A stretch of 53,284 bases of DNA from Marinilabilia sp046483585 (lineage in GTDB: Bacteria; Bacteroidota; Bacteroidia; Bacteroidales; Marinilabiliaceae), in NCBI GenBank assembly GCA_046483585.1, contig JAWOCV010000174.1, forward strand, positions 1-53,284. Direction: 5' to 3'. A model generated the notes under the pieces. That model ran no database searches and had not been told where the DNA came from. It was given only the letters and a program-made list of their open reading frames with translations. The translations under genes and the position numbers were made by a program. Positions 26,505 to 35,353 of this stretch are shown here, piece by piece (position 1 is the first letter of the stretch; each line of letters begins with the position of its first letter).

Positions 26505-26610
26505 TCATGGAGCAAAAACAAGAAGTGCAAAGCATTTTATTCCGGGATTATAAGGGACAGCAAGCAGGGCTTTGGGGTCAGAATAAACGCAATTAAAGAA
26601 TCGAAGCGGT

Positions 26611-27549
26611 ATGAGAAAGATTCAGTCTATTATTTTTGTTGTTTTGATTATCCTTGGTTTTTCAGGAGGGTCGTGCGAAAAGAGCCTGGAACTGGAATTG
26701 ATGGAAAAGGAGGGGCAACTGGTTTTGTTTTCTTTTTTAACACCCGATTCGGTTTTCAATGTGCATTTCAGCAAAAGTGTAGACCATTTTTCAGTCGATG
26801 ACTTTGAACGGGTTTATGATGGCAATATTACGGTTTACAGAAATGGAAACATAGCCGATGATTTTATTTTTCCTTTTGATTCTTCCTGGGCTTACAGGAA
26901 GTCGGTTCCCATTGAGGAGGAAGACACGTTCCGCATTGAAGCAACCGATGGACAGGGGAATAATGTTTGGGGAGAAACGGTTGTTCCGCCGGCGGTTCCT
27001 CTTTCTCTCAACGAAGATACTTCTACTGTATTGATCGAAGGCCCGGACGGAAACAACAGGGAAATGCTCAGGTGCAATCTTAAAATTCCTGATCCTGAAG
27101 GGAAAAACAATTTTTATCAATTGCTTGTTTTTGAAGAGATATGTGTCACTGGGGATGATGAGCGTGATTGTAATCGCAGTTATATTGATTATTCCAAAGA
27201 CGATCCGGTGTTTTATGTCCGGGAACAGGAGGAAAGTCTGATTGGCAGCGTGGATTTTAGAGGCTGTTTTTCCGATCATTTGTTTGATGGCGAAAATTAT
27301 GAGCTGGAGATCCATTTGCCGGTGGAGTATGTTTCAACTCCTGAGGACCCGGCAGGGACCAGGAAGGTTATGTTTGTACTGCTTTCTCATACACGGGCCT
27401 ATTACAATTACCTGCGTAGCCGGGTGGTAGCGGAGTATGGTTATGACCTGCCTGTTATCGACCCGGTCCGGATATACGGCAATGTTGAAGAAGGGCTTGG
27501 CGTTGTGTCGGCTTATTCTGCATCGCTTGATTCTTTGGTGTTTGAATGA
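26611..27549 (+). CDS. DUF4249 lipoprotein, partner of the TonB receptor
   Basis: 312 residues. Lipoprotein signal with lipobox-like GGSC (Cys near 22), then the family-typical segment LVLFSFLTPDSVFNVHFSKS and a beta-rich fold. Several Cys residues (ICVTGDDERDCNRS, RGCFSD) may form disulphides. It follows the TonB receptor by 106 bp and is probably an outer-leaflet lipoprotein assisting ligand capture. The role is inferred from repeated genetic association rather than from biochemical knowledge. Confidence 0.85.
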   Translation: MRKIQSIIFVVLIILGFSGGSCEKSLELELMEKEGQLVLFSFLTPDSVFNVHFSKSVDHFSVDDFERVYDGNITVYRNGNIADDFIFPFDSSWAYRKSVPIEEEDTFRIEATDGQGNNVWGETVVPPAVPLSLNEDTSTVLIEGPDGNNREMLRCNLKIPDPEGKNNFYQLLVFEEICVTGDDERDCNRSYIDYSKDDPVFYVREQEESLIGSVDFRGCFSDHLFDGENYELEIHLPVEYVSTPEDPAGTRKVMFVLLSHTRAYYNYLRSRVVAEYGYDLPVIDPVRIYGNVEEGLGVVSAYSASLDSLVFE

Positions 27550-27713
27550 GAATGAGCGATATTATTGAGTATGCAAATATGTCAGGTGCTTTGATATTTG
27601 TGTCATAAGGGAAGCCCTCTTTAAGGAAATCATCACTTTGGTATCTTTTTTGAAATATGGAGATATATCGATAATTTTACATATTAATTTAAAACGAAAA
27701 CATTTCAATAATT

Positions 27714-28730
27714 ATGGCATTATTTGGAAAAATTGAGAATCTTGAAGGTGATCAGGACAATGATCAGGGGAAAGAGATCAAGGATGTGGAAAAGACCAGG
27801 GTTTTGATCATCGGATCAGGGCCGGCCGGATATACTGCTGCGATTTATGCCGCACGTGCCAATCTGAAACCTATGTTGTATGAAGGTCTTCAACCGGGAG
27901 GGCAGCTGACCACAACCACCGAAGTCGAGAATTACCCGGGTTATCCCGATGGTGTCACCGGTCCTGAAATGATGGAAGATATGAAAAAGCAGGCTGAACG
28001 CTTCGGAACTGACGTCAGGTTTGGAATGGCCACAGATGCAGATTTGTCTGAGAGACCTTTCCGGATTACCATTGATCAGAAAAAGATTATTGAGGCAGAG
28101 GCTCTGATTATTGCGACCGGGGCAACAGCCAAATATCTTGGTCTGGAGGATGAAGAGAAATATGCTGGTTCCGGTGTGTCGGCTTGTGCCACTTGTGATG
28201 GCTTCTTCTACCGGGGGAAAGATGTTGCCGTTGTTGGTGGTGGAGATACCGCCGCTGAGGAAGCACTCTATCTTTCCGGTCTGGCCAATAAGGTTTATAT
28301 GATCGTTCGCCGCGATGTTCTCAGAGCTTCCAAGGTTATGCAGGATCGCATTTTTAAAACCTCCAATATTGAAATATTGTGGGAACACCAGACCAAAGGT
28401 TTATTTGGCGATGGTGTGGTCGAAGGCGCCAATCTTGTAAAAAAGAAAGGTACTCCTGATGAAGAAGAAGTAAAGATTAAGATCGACGGGTTTTTCCTGG
28501 CTATAGGGCATAAACCAAACTCGGATATTTTCCTGGATTATCTGGATACGGATCAGACAGGATACATCAAGACGCTTCCGGGGACGACCAAAACAAATAT
28601 ACCAGGGGTTTATGCGTGCGGTGATGTTCAGGACTCTGTTTACAGGCAGGCTGTTACAGCCGCAGGAACGGGTTGTATGGCAGCTATGGATTCCGAACGC
28701 TGGCTTGCTGAAAATTCCCTGGTCTCATGA
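27714..28730 (+). CDS. trxB: Thioredoxin-disulfide reductase
   Basis: 338 residues, cytoplasmic FAD/NADPH enzyme that reduces thioredoxin. FAD-binding GSGPAGYTAAIYAAR near residue 36, redox-active CATCDG near 157-162, NADPH-binding VVGGGDTAAEEAL near 172, and the C-terminal FAD-contact GVYACGDVQDS near 300. An N-terminal extension of about 25 acidic residues precedes the FAD fold; ATG 27714 is the first in frame and follows an AT-rich leader. The gene is monocistronic, ends in a strong terminator and faces nadD. Confidence 0.95.
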   Translation: MALFGKIENLEGDQDNDQGKEIKDVEKTRVLIIGSGPAGYTAAIYAARANLKPMLYEGLQPGGQLTTTTEVENYPGYPDGVTGPEMMEDMKKQAERFGTDVRFGMATDADLSERPFRITIDQKKIIEAEALIIATGATAKYLGLEDEEKYAGSGVSACATCDGFFYRGKDVAVVGGGDTAAEEALYLSGLANKVYMIVRRDVLRASKVMQDRIFKTSNIEILWEHQTKGLFGDGVVEGANLVKKKGTPDEEEVKIKIDGFFLAIGHKPNSDIFLDYLDTDQTGYIKTLPGTTKTNIPGVYACGDVQDSVYRQAVTAAGTGCMAAMDSERWLAENSLVS

Positions 28731-28807
28731 TTTTTAGGGGCTGAGCGTTGTGTAATGACGAAACTGCAGCTCGGGCCTGTACTTACTTATTTACATTAGA
28801 ATCAGTG

Positions 28808-28850
28808 CCGTTGTTTCAACCATCCAAACAGTTGGAACAGCGGCCTTTTT
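28808..28850 (+). terminator. Terminator of trxB
   Basis: A 13-bp stem (CCGTTGTTTCAAC / GTTGGAACAGCGG, two G-T pairs) with a 10-base loop and CCTTTTT after it, between convergent trxB and nadD. Confidence 0.85.
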
Positions 28851-28894
28851 ATGTTCCAAAGGTGAGGTTTTCCAGGGTGGCAATAAATTCCATC

Positions 28895-29473
28895 TTAATA
28901 CAGCCGATATTGGATGATGTATTCGAATACACCTTCGGGTACCATGTATCGCAACTGTTTACCGGCCTTGATGCCTTCTCGTATAAAGGTTGAGGAGATA
29001 TCAAATAATGGAGCTTTTACTGTTTTTATTGTACCGGGGAGATCTTCAATTAGGTCTGAGACAGGAAAACCGGGTCTTGGATAAACGGTCAGCGGGTAAT
29101 TGTCCAGTAGTTCACCCGACGAATGCCAGCGTTCAATGTTGGTCAGGTTGTCGCTCCCGATAATCATGGAAAATTTGTGTGCCGGAAATTCACGGGAGAG
29201 TTTTCTGAGGGTGTGGATTGTATAAGAGGGCCGCGGCATGTTGAATTCTACATCGCTGACCTTGAACCTGGACTCTTTGGTGATGGACAGGCGGGTCATT
29301 TCAAGCCTGTGATGGGGCGGGGCCAGATCGTTTTCTTCTTTGAACGGATTTTGCGGACTTACAATAAACCATACTTCGTCAAAAGGGACATATTCCAGCA
29401 TGTAGTTGGCCAATGCCAGATGCCCGATGTGGATGGGGTTGAATGAGCCGAAAAGCAGTCCGGTTTGAGTCAT
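28895..29473 (-). CDS. nadD: Nicotinate-nucleotide adenylyltransferase
   Basis: 192 residues from ATG 29473 (MTQTGLLFGSFNPIHIGH); a start at 29497 would add eight residues and overlap gmk by 11 bases. It converts nicotinate mononucleotide and ATP to deamido-NAD in NAD synthesis. Visible are the GSFNPIHIGHL nucleotidyltransferase motif (HIGH type) and the C-terminal SSTFIREGIKAGKQLRYMVP block (ISSTxxR). It is the last gene of the yicC-gmk-nadD unit, a common arrangement in Bacteroidota. Confidence 0.94.
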   Translation of the reverse strand: MTQTGLLFGSFNPIHIGHLALANYMLEYVPFDEVWFIVSPQNPFKEENDLAPPHHRLEMTRLSITKESRFKVSDVEFNMPRPSYTIHTLRKLSREFPAHKFSMIIGSDNLTNIERWHSSGELLDNYPLTVYPRPGFPVSDLIEDLPGTIKTVKAPLFDISSTFIREGIKAGKQLRYMVPEGVFEYIIQYRLY

Positions 29474-29486
29474 GACAAAAGGGTTT

Positions 29487-30053
29487 TTAACGATCAAGAA
29501 ATTGTTTTACAAGGATTTCTGCTGTGTGACAGGTCTTTTTAAGATCGTCGTTTACAATGATTTCATCGAAAAACCCCGCATAACCTAACTCTTTTTCTGC
29601 TTTGGCTATCCGCTTGCGGATGACATCTTCGGAGTCCGTGCCACGGGCCCGGAGCCTTTCTTCGAGTACTTGAAGAGAAGGTGCTTTAATGAAAACTGCA
29701 AGCGCTTTATCTCCATATTGCTTTTTGATGTTGGTTCCGCCAACTACGTCTACATCGAAAACAGCTACTTTGCCACGGGCGGCAATACGCTCAACCTCAC
29801 TTTTGAGAGTGCCGTAATAAACTCCGTCATAAACTTCTTCCCATTCCAGAAATTCTCCGTTGTTGATCTTCTCCCGAAAATCTCCGGGAGAGAGAAAATA
29901 GTAGTCCACTCCGTGCTTTTCATTTCTTCGGGGCTGCCTGCTGGTAGCCGAGACCGAAAATGAAAGCTCCGGGAATATTTGCATGAGATGTTTAACAAGG
30001 GTCGTTTTCCCTGAACCGGAGGGGGCGGAGAAAATAAGTATCTTTTCGTCCAT
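29487..30053 (-). CDS. gmk: Guanylate kinase
   Basis: 188 residues. P-loop FSAPSGSGKTTLVKHL (about residues 8-23), the GMP-binding SATSRQPRRNEKHGVDYYF block, and the EWEEVYDGVYYGTL region. It phosphorylates GMP to GDP in purine metabolism. It lies 1 bp after yicC and overlaps or abuts nadD, all on the minus strand, so it is translated from the yicC transcript. Confidence 0.96.
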   Translation of the reverse strand: MDEKILIFSAPSGSGKTTLVKHLMQIFPELSFSVSATSRQPRRNEKHGVDYYFLSPGDFREKINNGEFLEWEEVYDGVYYGTLKSEVERIAARGKVAVFDVDVVGGTNIKKQYGDKALAVFIKAPSLQVLEERLRARGTDSEDVIRKRIAKAEKELGYAGFFDEIIVNDDLKKTCHTAEILVKQFLDR

Positions 30054-30054
30054 G

Positions 30055-30927
30055 TTACAGAATGTTGAGAATTTGTTCCTTTATTTTCTCCAGATCATCT
30101 TTCATCCTGACAACAATCCTTTGAATGTCCGGGTCATTGGCTTTGGAGCCAAGTGTGTTGATCTCCCGTCCCATTTCCTGAACTATAAAACCAAGTTTTT
30201 TGCCTGTGGGACCTTCTTCTATCAGGGTCTCTTCAAAATATTCGAGATGATTACTCAGCCGCACTTTTTCTTCTGAAATGTCCAATTTCTCAAGATAATA
30301 GATTAATTCCTGCTCAAAGCGGTTTTCATCTACATTCCCGTTGCCGAAATCCTTCAGATGCTCTTTGAGTTTCTCTTTGATGCGTTGGGTCCTTTGTTTT
30401 TCAAAACGAGGTATCTCTGATAATAGCTGGCCTATGCTTGCATTTCGGGCTTTCACGTCTTTAAGCATCGAATCTCCTTCTTGTAACCTGTAACGATCAA
30501 GTTGGTCAATCGCTTCTGTTAAAGTGGTATGTACTTTTTGCCATTCTTCTTCATCCAGCTCCGGTTGTTCTGCTTTAAGCGTATCCGGCAGAGGCATGAT
30601 GATCTTCAGAAAATCTGTATGCCCCTCCAATCCCAGTTTTTCAGCCACAGTTTTGAGCTGTTGGTGATAATTGGTGATCACTTCCTCATTTATCTGCGAT
30701 ATTTTATCCGGAACCATCGATTCTACATAAAAAGTGACATCAACTTTTCCGCGTTGTAGTTTACGGCTGATCTCATTTCTTATGATGAGGTCTTTTTCCC
30801 GGTAAAGGGCAGGAATCCGGTTGTTTATATCCAGTTGCTTGCTGTTGAGAGACTTGATCTCGATTGTGATTCGTTTTGTAGGAAGCTCACATGAAGCCTT
30901 CCCGAAGCCTGTCATTGATTTTATCAT
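30055..30927 (-). CDS. yicC: YicC family endoribonuclease-like protein
   Basis: 290 residues. Starts MIKSMTGFGKASCE, the family's hallmark N-terminus, and ends in the DUF1732 region (LGFIVQEMGREINTLGSKAND, then a helical C-terminus). In other bacteria YicC-type proteins act as endoribonucleases or help degrade small RNAs; the exact role here is inferred. First gene of the yicC-gmk-nadD operon, with an exact -7 box 32 bp upstream of the start. Confidence 0.93.
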   Translation of the reverse strand: MIKSMTGFGKASCELPTKRITIEIKSLNSKQLDINNRIPALYREKDLIIRNEISRKLQRGKVDVTFYVESMVPDKISQINEEVITNYHQQLKTVAEKLGLEGHTDFLKIIMPLPDTLKAEQPELDEEEWQKVHTTLTEAIDQLDRYRLQEGDSMLKDVKARNASIGQLLSEIPRFEKQRTQRIKEKLKEHLKDFGNGNVDENRFEQELIYYLEKLDISEEKVRLSNHLEYFEETLIEEGPTGKKLGFIVQEMGREINTLGSKANDPDIQRIVVRMKDDLEKIKEQILNIL

Positions 30928-30958
30928 GTAGAAATTGATTTTGTTTTTCCTTTAGCTG

Positions 30959-30966
30959 CAAAGTTA
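30959..30966 (-). promoter_or_regulatory. -7 box of the yicC-gmk-nadD operon
   Basis: TAACTTTG on the minus strand, an exact TAnnTTTG, followed by CAGC as at the mnmA promoter. The rest of the 317-bp gap to the FAS1 gene is AT-rich and holds only the FAS1 promoter. Confidence 0.65.
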
Positions 30967-31211
30967 TTCATTATTCCGAAAGTTAATAAGATTGATCCCC
31001 GGAAGGGACTTTATTAATGGTTTTTTTAATTCTGTTTCTGTTCTCACTCAACCTTTTTGGTTCATCCTCAGATTTTATCAAAATCTTATTCGCGTTAAAC
31101 AGGAAAAACCTGTAATACAGCTATATAAAAACATCCATATAAAAAAATACATAAATGACTAAAAAAAATAAGAAAAAGATGAACAAAACAAATTTTGCCA
31201 TGTTTGATAGG

Positions 31212-31219
31212 TAAGTTTG
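31212..31219 (+). promoter_or_regulatory. -7 box of the FAS1 lipoprotein gene
   Basis: TAAGTTTG, an exact TAnnTTTG, about 26 bp before the ATG. A TTTG at 31194 is closer than the usual -33 spacing. Confidence 0.5.
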
Positions 31220-31244
31220 ATACAAATTAATCTAAATTAAAACA

Positions 31245-32603
31245 ATGGTCATGAAAAAGATGAATTTAAAATTGATGGCGGTTATGCTTTTAGCAGGTAC
31301 GCTTTTGGCTTCGTGTAGCGACGAAGACGATGACAATAACAATGTTGAACCGGAGACATTCAATTCGATTGTTGATGTCGCTTCGGGCGAATCAGAATTT
31401 TCCGTTTTGGTTGAAGCGCTTTCACTGACCGGTTTGGATGATGCCTTAGAGGACGAGGGCGGTTCTTTTACAGTTTTTGCACCTACAAATGCTGCGTTCT
31501 CTGATTTACTGGACGAATTGGATGCAGAAAGTCTTGATGATATTCCTGTTGAGACTTTGACCGGTGTGTTGCTTTATCATGTTTTGGGAGAACAAGTACC
31601 GGAATCATCTTTAACCAGTGGATATTATGGGACACTCAGCGATGGGCCTGAAGATGATACTTCGCTCTCACTCTACCTTGATGCTGATGAAGTTATGATC
31701 AACGGCCGTTCTGCTGTTACAGATACTGATATAATGGCTGATAATGGCATTATTCACATTATTGATGAAGTTTTAATGCCTCTCTCCATTGCCGGTCATG
31801 CTGTAGCCAACGACAATCTTTCGGATCTTGCCGGGGCGGTTGGCAAAGCCGGTCTTTTGGAAACACTGAGCAGTGACGAAGGTGAATTTACCGTTTTTGC
31901 GCCGGTGAACAGTGCTTTTGAGCAATTTTTGTCCGATCTTGATGTCACCATGGATGATCTTACCCAGGATGATCTTACACCTGTTTTACTTTATCATGTA
32001 ATGGATGGCTTTATTGGATCAGATGATATTGCCGAAGGTTATTTTTCCACGCTGAGTCCGGCTCAGGATAGAGATGCAAGCATCCGGGTCACCGCCGGCG
32101 ATGAGAAGGTTATGCTAAACGGTTTTAGTGAGGTCATTCTTACTGATGTCGTCGCAACCAATGGTATTGTTCATGTTATTGACCGGGTTGTAACGCCACT
32201 TTCAATTGTCGACATAGCCGTGGGCAATTCAGCATTCAGCCATTTGGTGGATGCTCTTGTGAAGGCAGAACTGGTAGACGCCTTGAATGGGGATGGACCT
32301 TTTACCGTTTTCGCCCCAACCGATGAAGCATTTGAAGAATTGTTTGAAGTATTGGATGTTTCGGGTATTGAAGAAATTGACGTCGATACTTTAACCGATG
32401 TTCTGCTTTCACATGTTGTGAGCGGAAATGTTGCTTCGTCTGATTTGTCCGATGGCTCAGTACAAACGTTAAATGAAGACAAGATGCTGGACATCACTGT
32501 TGGTGATGGCGTTATGATTGATGGAGATGTGAATGTCATTCTGGCGGATGTTCAGGGTGTCAATGGCATTGTTCATGTCATAGATCAGGTTATTGTACCA
32601 TAA
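31245..32603 (+). CDS. Lipoprotein with three fasciclin (FAS1) domains
   Basis: 452 residues. Lipoprotein signal with lipobox LLASC (Cys near 24; ATG 31251 is an alternative start), an acidic linker (DEDDDNNN), then three FAS1 repeats, each with a TVFAP[TV]N/D-x-AF strand and a GIVHVID-like end: about residues 40-180, 185-325 and 325-452. FAS1 domains mediate adhesion or matrix interactions; the protein is probably displayed at the cell surface. Repeats 2 and 3 lie close together with no extra domain. A terminator follows. Confidence 0.92.
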   Translation: MVMKKMNLKLMAVMLLAGTLLASCSDEDDDNNNVEPETFNSIVDVASGESEFSVLVEALSLTGLDDALEDEGGSFTVFAPTNAAFSDLLDELDAESLDDIPVETLTGVLLYHVLGEQVPESSLTSGYYGTLSDGPEDDTSLSLYLDADEVMINGRSAVTDTDIMADNGIIHIIDEVLMPLSIAGHAVANDNLSDLAGAVGKAGLLETLSSDEGEFTVFAPVNSAFEQFLSDLDVTMDDLTQDDLTPVLLYHVMDGFIGSDDIAEGYFSTLSPAQDRDASIRVTAGDEKVMLNGFSEVILTDVVATNGIVHVIDRVVTPLSIVDIAVGNSAFSHLVDALVKAELVDALNGDGPFTVFAPTDEAFEELFEVLDVSGIEEIDVDTLTDVLLSHVVSGNVASSDLSDGSVQTLNEDKMLDITVGDGVMIDGDVNVILADVQGVNGIVHVIDQVIVP

Positions 32604-32624
32604 TTTGAATTTTTACTGTTCCCC

Positions 32625-32666
32625 TGCCGCCTGTATAGCTATGTTCTTTGCAGGTGGCATTTTTTT
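32625..32666 (+). terminator. Terminator of the FAS1 gene
   Basis: TGCCGCCTG / CAGGTGGCA stem (one G-T pair) with an 17-base loop and a run of seven T. It overlaps any start of the next gene near 32648, which supports the later ATG 32756. Confidence 0.85.
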
Positions 32667-32755
32667 CTTTATTTCAATTTGTTCTTTATTTTTGCATGCG
32701 TGATGAACAAATTGGCCGAGCTTTCGTTTATTTTTTGAATTTACATTATTTAAAT

Positions 32756-33649
32756 ATGGCAATTTACTCCATAAAGGATCTTGAAAAGATTTCGGGGATC
32801 AAAGCCCATACGATAAGGATATGGGAACGCCGATATGGTTTAATCCATCCGGGGAGGACGGCAACCAATATTCGTTATTACACAGATGCTGATCTTAAAA
32901 AGCTCCTGAATATCTCCATTCTGAATCAGAACGGGTTTAAGATATCAAAAATTGCCAATCTTGATGAGAGTGAGCTTCGCGATCGTGTTCTTGATCTCTC
33001 TCTTGATGCCAGGAACAATAATGTTCAGATCGAAAGCCTCATGGTTTCCATGCTTGAGCTGGATGAACGAAAGTTTCTCAATGTTTTGTCCGGAGCCATT
33101 ATAAAACATGGATTTGATTGTACCGTTGAAGTGGTACTGTTTCCTTTTCTTGAACGAATTGGAATGTTATGGCAGGCAGGAACGATCAACCCCGCCCAGG
33201 AACATTTCATATCTAATTTGGTGCGTCAGAAATTGGTTGTTGCCATAGACAATGAGATGCAGAATATGAATGTGAACGGACCACGCATCATTTTTTTTCT
33301 TCCCGAAGACGAGCTGCATGAGATAGGATTGCTGTTTTTCAGTTTCATTGCCCGCAAAGAAGGGTTGGACGTTGTTTATCTTGGAATGTCGGTTCCTCTG
33401 TCCGATCTTAAGCTTGTTGACCAGGTTCGTCCGGCAGATGCCTTTTTTACATCTTACGTTGCTGCTCGTGAGAAAGGTGAACTGGAAGCCGAACTCCAAC
33501 AACTCAGGAATTATTTTCCGGAAACACCTTTTTATATCAGTGGTTTACAAATTAAAGAACAAAGGCCGGGCCTGCCTGATAATTTTACTGTTATCTCTTC
33601 CATAAAAACTTTTAAAGAGAGCATTAAATTGCTTAAGTACATCGAATAG
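32756..33649 (+). CDS. MerR-type regulator with cobalamin-binding domain (CarH/LitR-like)
   Basis: 297 residues from ATG 32756; an upstream in-frame start at 32648 lies inside the preceding terminator. N-terminal MerR winged helix (IKDLEKISGIKAHTIRIWER, ERRYGLI), then a helical B12-binding-2 domain with Wx9EH (Trp139, Glu149, His150), and a Rossmann domain with EDELHEIG (His188, lower cobalt ligand), YLGMSVP, and SG in place of the usual GG. In the known family adenosylcobalamin keeps the tetramer on DNA and light releases it. Here the residue after the Trp is Gln, not the His of Thermus CarH. No carotenoid genes are nearby; the target is unknown. The MATE gene is convergent. Confidence 0.9.
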   Translation: MAIYSIKDLEKISGIKAHTIRIWERRYGLIHPGRTATNIRYYTDADLKKLLNISILNQNGFKISKIANLDESELRDRVLDLSLDARNNNVQIESLMVSMLELDERKFLNVLSGAIIKHGFDCTVEVVLFPFLERIGMLWQAGTINPAQEHFISNLVRQKLVVAIDNEMQNMNVNGPRIIFFLPEDELHEIGLLFFSFIARKEGLDVVYLGMSVPLSDLKLVDQVRPADAFFTSYVAAREKGELEAELQQLRNYFPETPFYISGLQIKEQRPGLPDNFTVISSIKTFKESIKLLKYIE

Positions 33650-33745
33650 TTTTATTATTCAGAGTCTCACATGTTTTTCACCAATGCCAGGGATTCGTTT
33701 TTTTCAGTTGCCATCCCTCTCTTTTTTCGCTGAAGGATTCCTCTA

Positions 33746-35104
33746 TTATATGGATTGATAATCCTTTTCCTTGTTTGAGTGCACTCCTTTATTCTTCCAT
33801 TTTCCTGTCAGATAATAGCTGATCGTTCCGATCAGGCCGATGGTCCAGCCGGAGGGTATGGCCCACCAAATGCCTGAAGGGCCTAAATGATCGGATAAAA
33901 TAGCAGCCAGGGGAATTCTTACGATCCATAAAGAAATTAGTGTTATGAACATGGGGATAAGCGTGTCCCCTGCTCCCCTGAGGGTGCCGTGCATGGTGAA
34001 CATCGTGGCAAAAACAGGGTAAAATGAGGAGATGATGATCAGGTAATCATGACCATGCTGGATAACCTCTTGGCTATCTGTGAATAAAGACATTAGTTCC
34101 GATCCGCGGAAAATAACGATCGTCATAACAACCAGGCTTAGGGTCCAGGTCATAAATAGTGTTGCTCTGAGACCTTTACGAATGCGATCGGTACGCCCTG
34201 CGCCAAGGTTTTGTCCAACAAAAGCCGCCAGGGCTGATGCCAGGTTCATCGCCGGCATGGCTGCCAGGGCATCAATGCGGCTGGCTGCTGTGTAGGCTGC
34301 CAATACCGGTGTTTCGAAATCATTGATGATCCGGATCATGGCCATCATACCCAGAGCCACAAAACTTTGCTGAAAGCCCGTCGGAAGGCCGATTCGCACA
34401 CTTTGCCTGAAGATCTGCCAGTCAAATGTCATGGCTTTCCAGCTAAAATGGATCAGATGTTCGCGATGGTTCAGATAGAGAATGGCGGTCAGAAAAGCTC
34501 CTCCCTGTGCAACAATGGTAGCAATGGCAGCTCCTTCTATTCCCCATCCAAAGCCAATAATGAACAACAGGTCCAATCCGATGTTAGCGATCGTTGAAAT
34601 GGTAAAAAACAATAAGGGTGTTTTACTGTCACCCAATCCCCTTAATATCGATGCTGTACTATTAAATCCGAAAAAAATGACCAGCCCTGACATGTAAATG
34701 GAAAAATACCGGACGGCTTCGGGCATTACATCTTCTCCTACTTTGAGCATGGTGAATATCTCCCGGCTGAAGATGATTCCGATCAGAGATAAAACCACCG
34801 ATGCCGCAAAAACAAACATATAGATGGTGCCAATGGCTTTTTTCACCTGTTGGTAATCTTTGGCACCGAAATATTGGCTGATCACGACTGTTGCCCCACT
34901 TCCAATGCCGATGACAAAAGCAATGAGTGTATAAAATATGGGAAATGAAGCCCCAACTGCAGCCAGAGCCTGGTCGCCCAGTACTTTACCTACGATGATC
35001 GAATCCACCACATTGTAAAGCTGTTGAAAAATGTTTCCGATCACCATGGGAACAGCAAAGCGGAGTATTAGTCGTCCTTCAGGTCCGTTGGTCAAATCTC
35101 TCAT
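33746..35104 (-). CDS. MATE family efflux transporter
   Basis: 452 residues with twelve predicted membrane helices in two similar halves, typical MATE length, and the N-terminal MRDLTNGPEGRLILRFAVPMVIGNIFQQLYNVVDSIIVGK block common in Bacteroidota members. It exports cationic drugs or metabolites using a Na+ or H+ gradient; the substrate is unknown. It is transcribed from an exact -7 box just upstream and convergent to the MerR/B12 regulator. Confidence 0.93.
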   Translation of the reverse strand: MRDLTNGPEGRLILRFAVPMVIGNIFQQLYNVVDSIIVGKVLGDQALAAVGASFPIFYTLIAFVIGIGSGATVVISQYFGAKDYQQVKKAIGTIYMFVFAASVVLSLIGIIFSREIFTMLKVGEDVMPEAVRYFSIYMSGLVIFFGFNSTASILRGLGDSKTPLLFFTISTIANIGLDLLFIIGFGWGIEGAAIATIVAQGGAFLTAILYLNHREHLIHFSWKAMTFDWQIFRQSVRIGLPTGFQQSFVALGMMAMIRIINDFETPVLAAYTAASRIDALAAMPAMNLASALAAFVGQNLGAGRTDRIRKGLRATLFMTWTLSLVVMTIVIFRGSELMSLFTDSQEVIQHGHDYLIIISSFYPVFATMFTMHGTLRGAGDTLIPMFITLISLWIVRIPLAAILSDHLGPSGIWWAIPSGWTIGLIGTISYYLTGKWKNKGVHSNKEKDYQSI

Positions 35105-35127
35105 TCAGGCGTCTTTTTCCGAAAATG

Positions 35128-35135
35128 CAAAGCTA
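35128..35135 (-). promoter_or_regulatory. -7 box of the MATE gene
   Basis: TAGCTTTG on the minus strand (exact TAnnTTTG) with a TTGC 17 bp upstream as a possible -33 element. Start predicted about 15-20 bases before the ATG. Confidence 0.6.
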
Positions 35136-35326
35136 TGGAAAATAAATTTGTTGCAATTGTGTTTAAAGGAAAAGAGAAATGCATGATTTTTGTTTTCCGC
35201 AGGGAGACTTGGAGGTGTTTTTGTAAATTTGGTCGGCAGGCTGGAGATGTTTTTACTTGAGAGTGATCCCATTCCGGATTTATTGAAGACCTCTTGAATT
35301 CTATTTCCTATTGTTGTTTAATACAT

Positions 35327-35334
35327 TAATTTTG
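35327..35334 (+). promoter_or_regulatory. -7 box of the DUF3078 gene
   Basis: TAATTTTG, an exact TAnnTTTG. The predicted transcript start (about 35341) lies after the TTG at 35339, so ATG 35354 is the start. Confidence 0.6.
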
Positions 35335-35353
35335 CCGTTTGAATTTTGAGATA

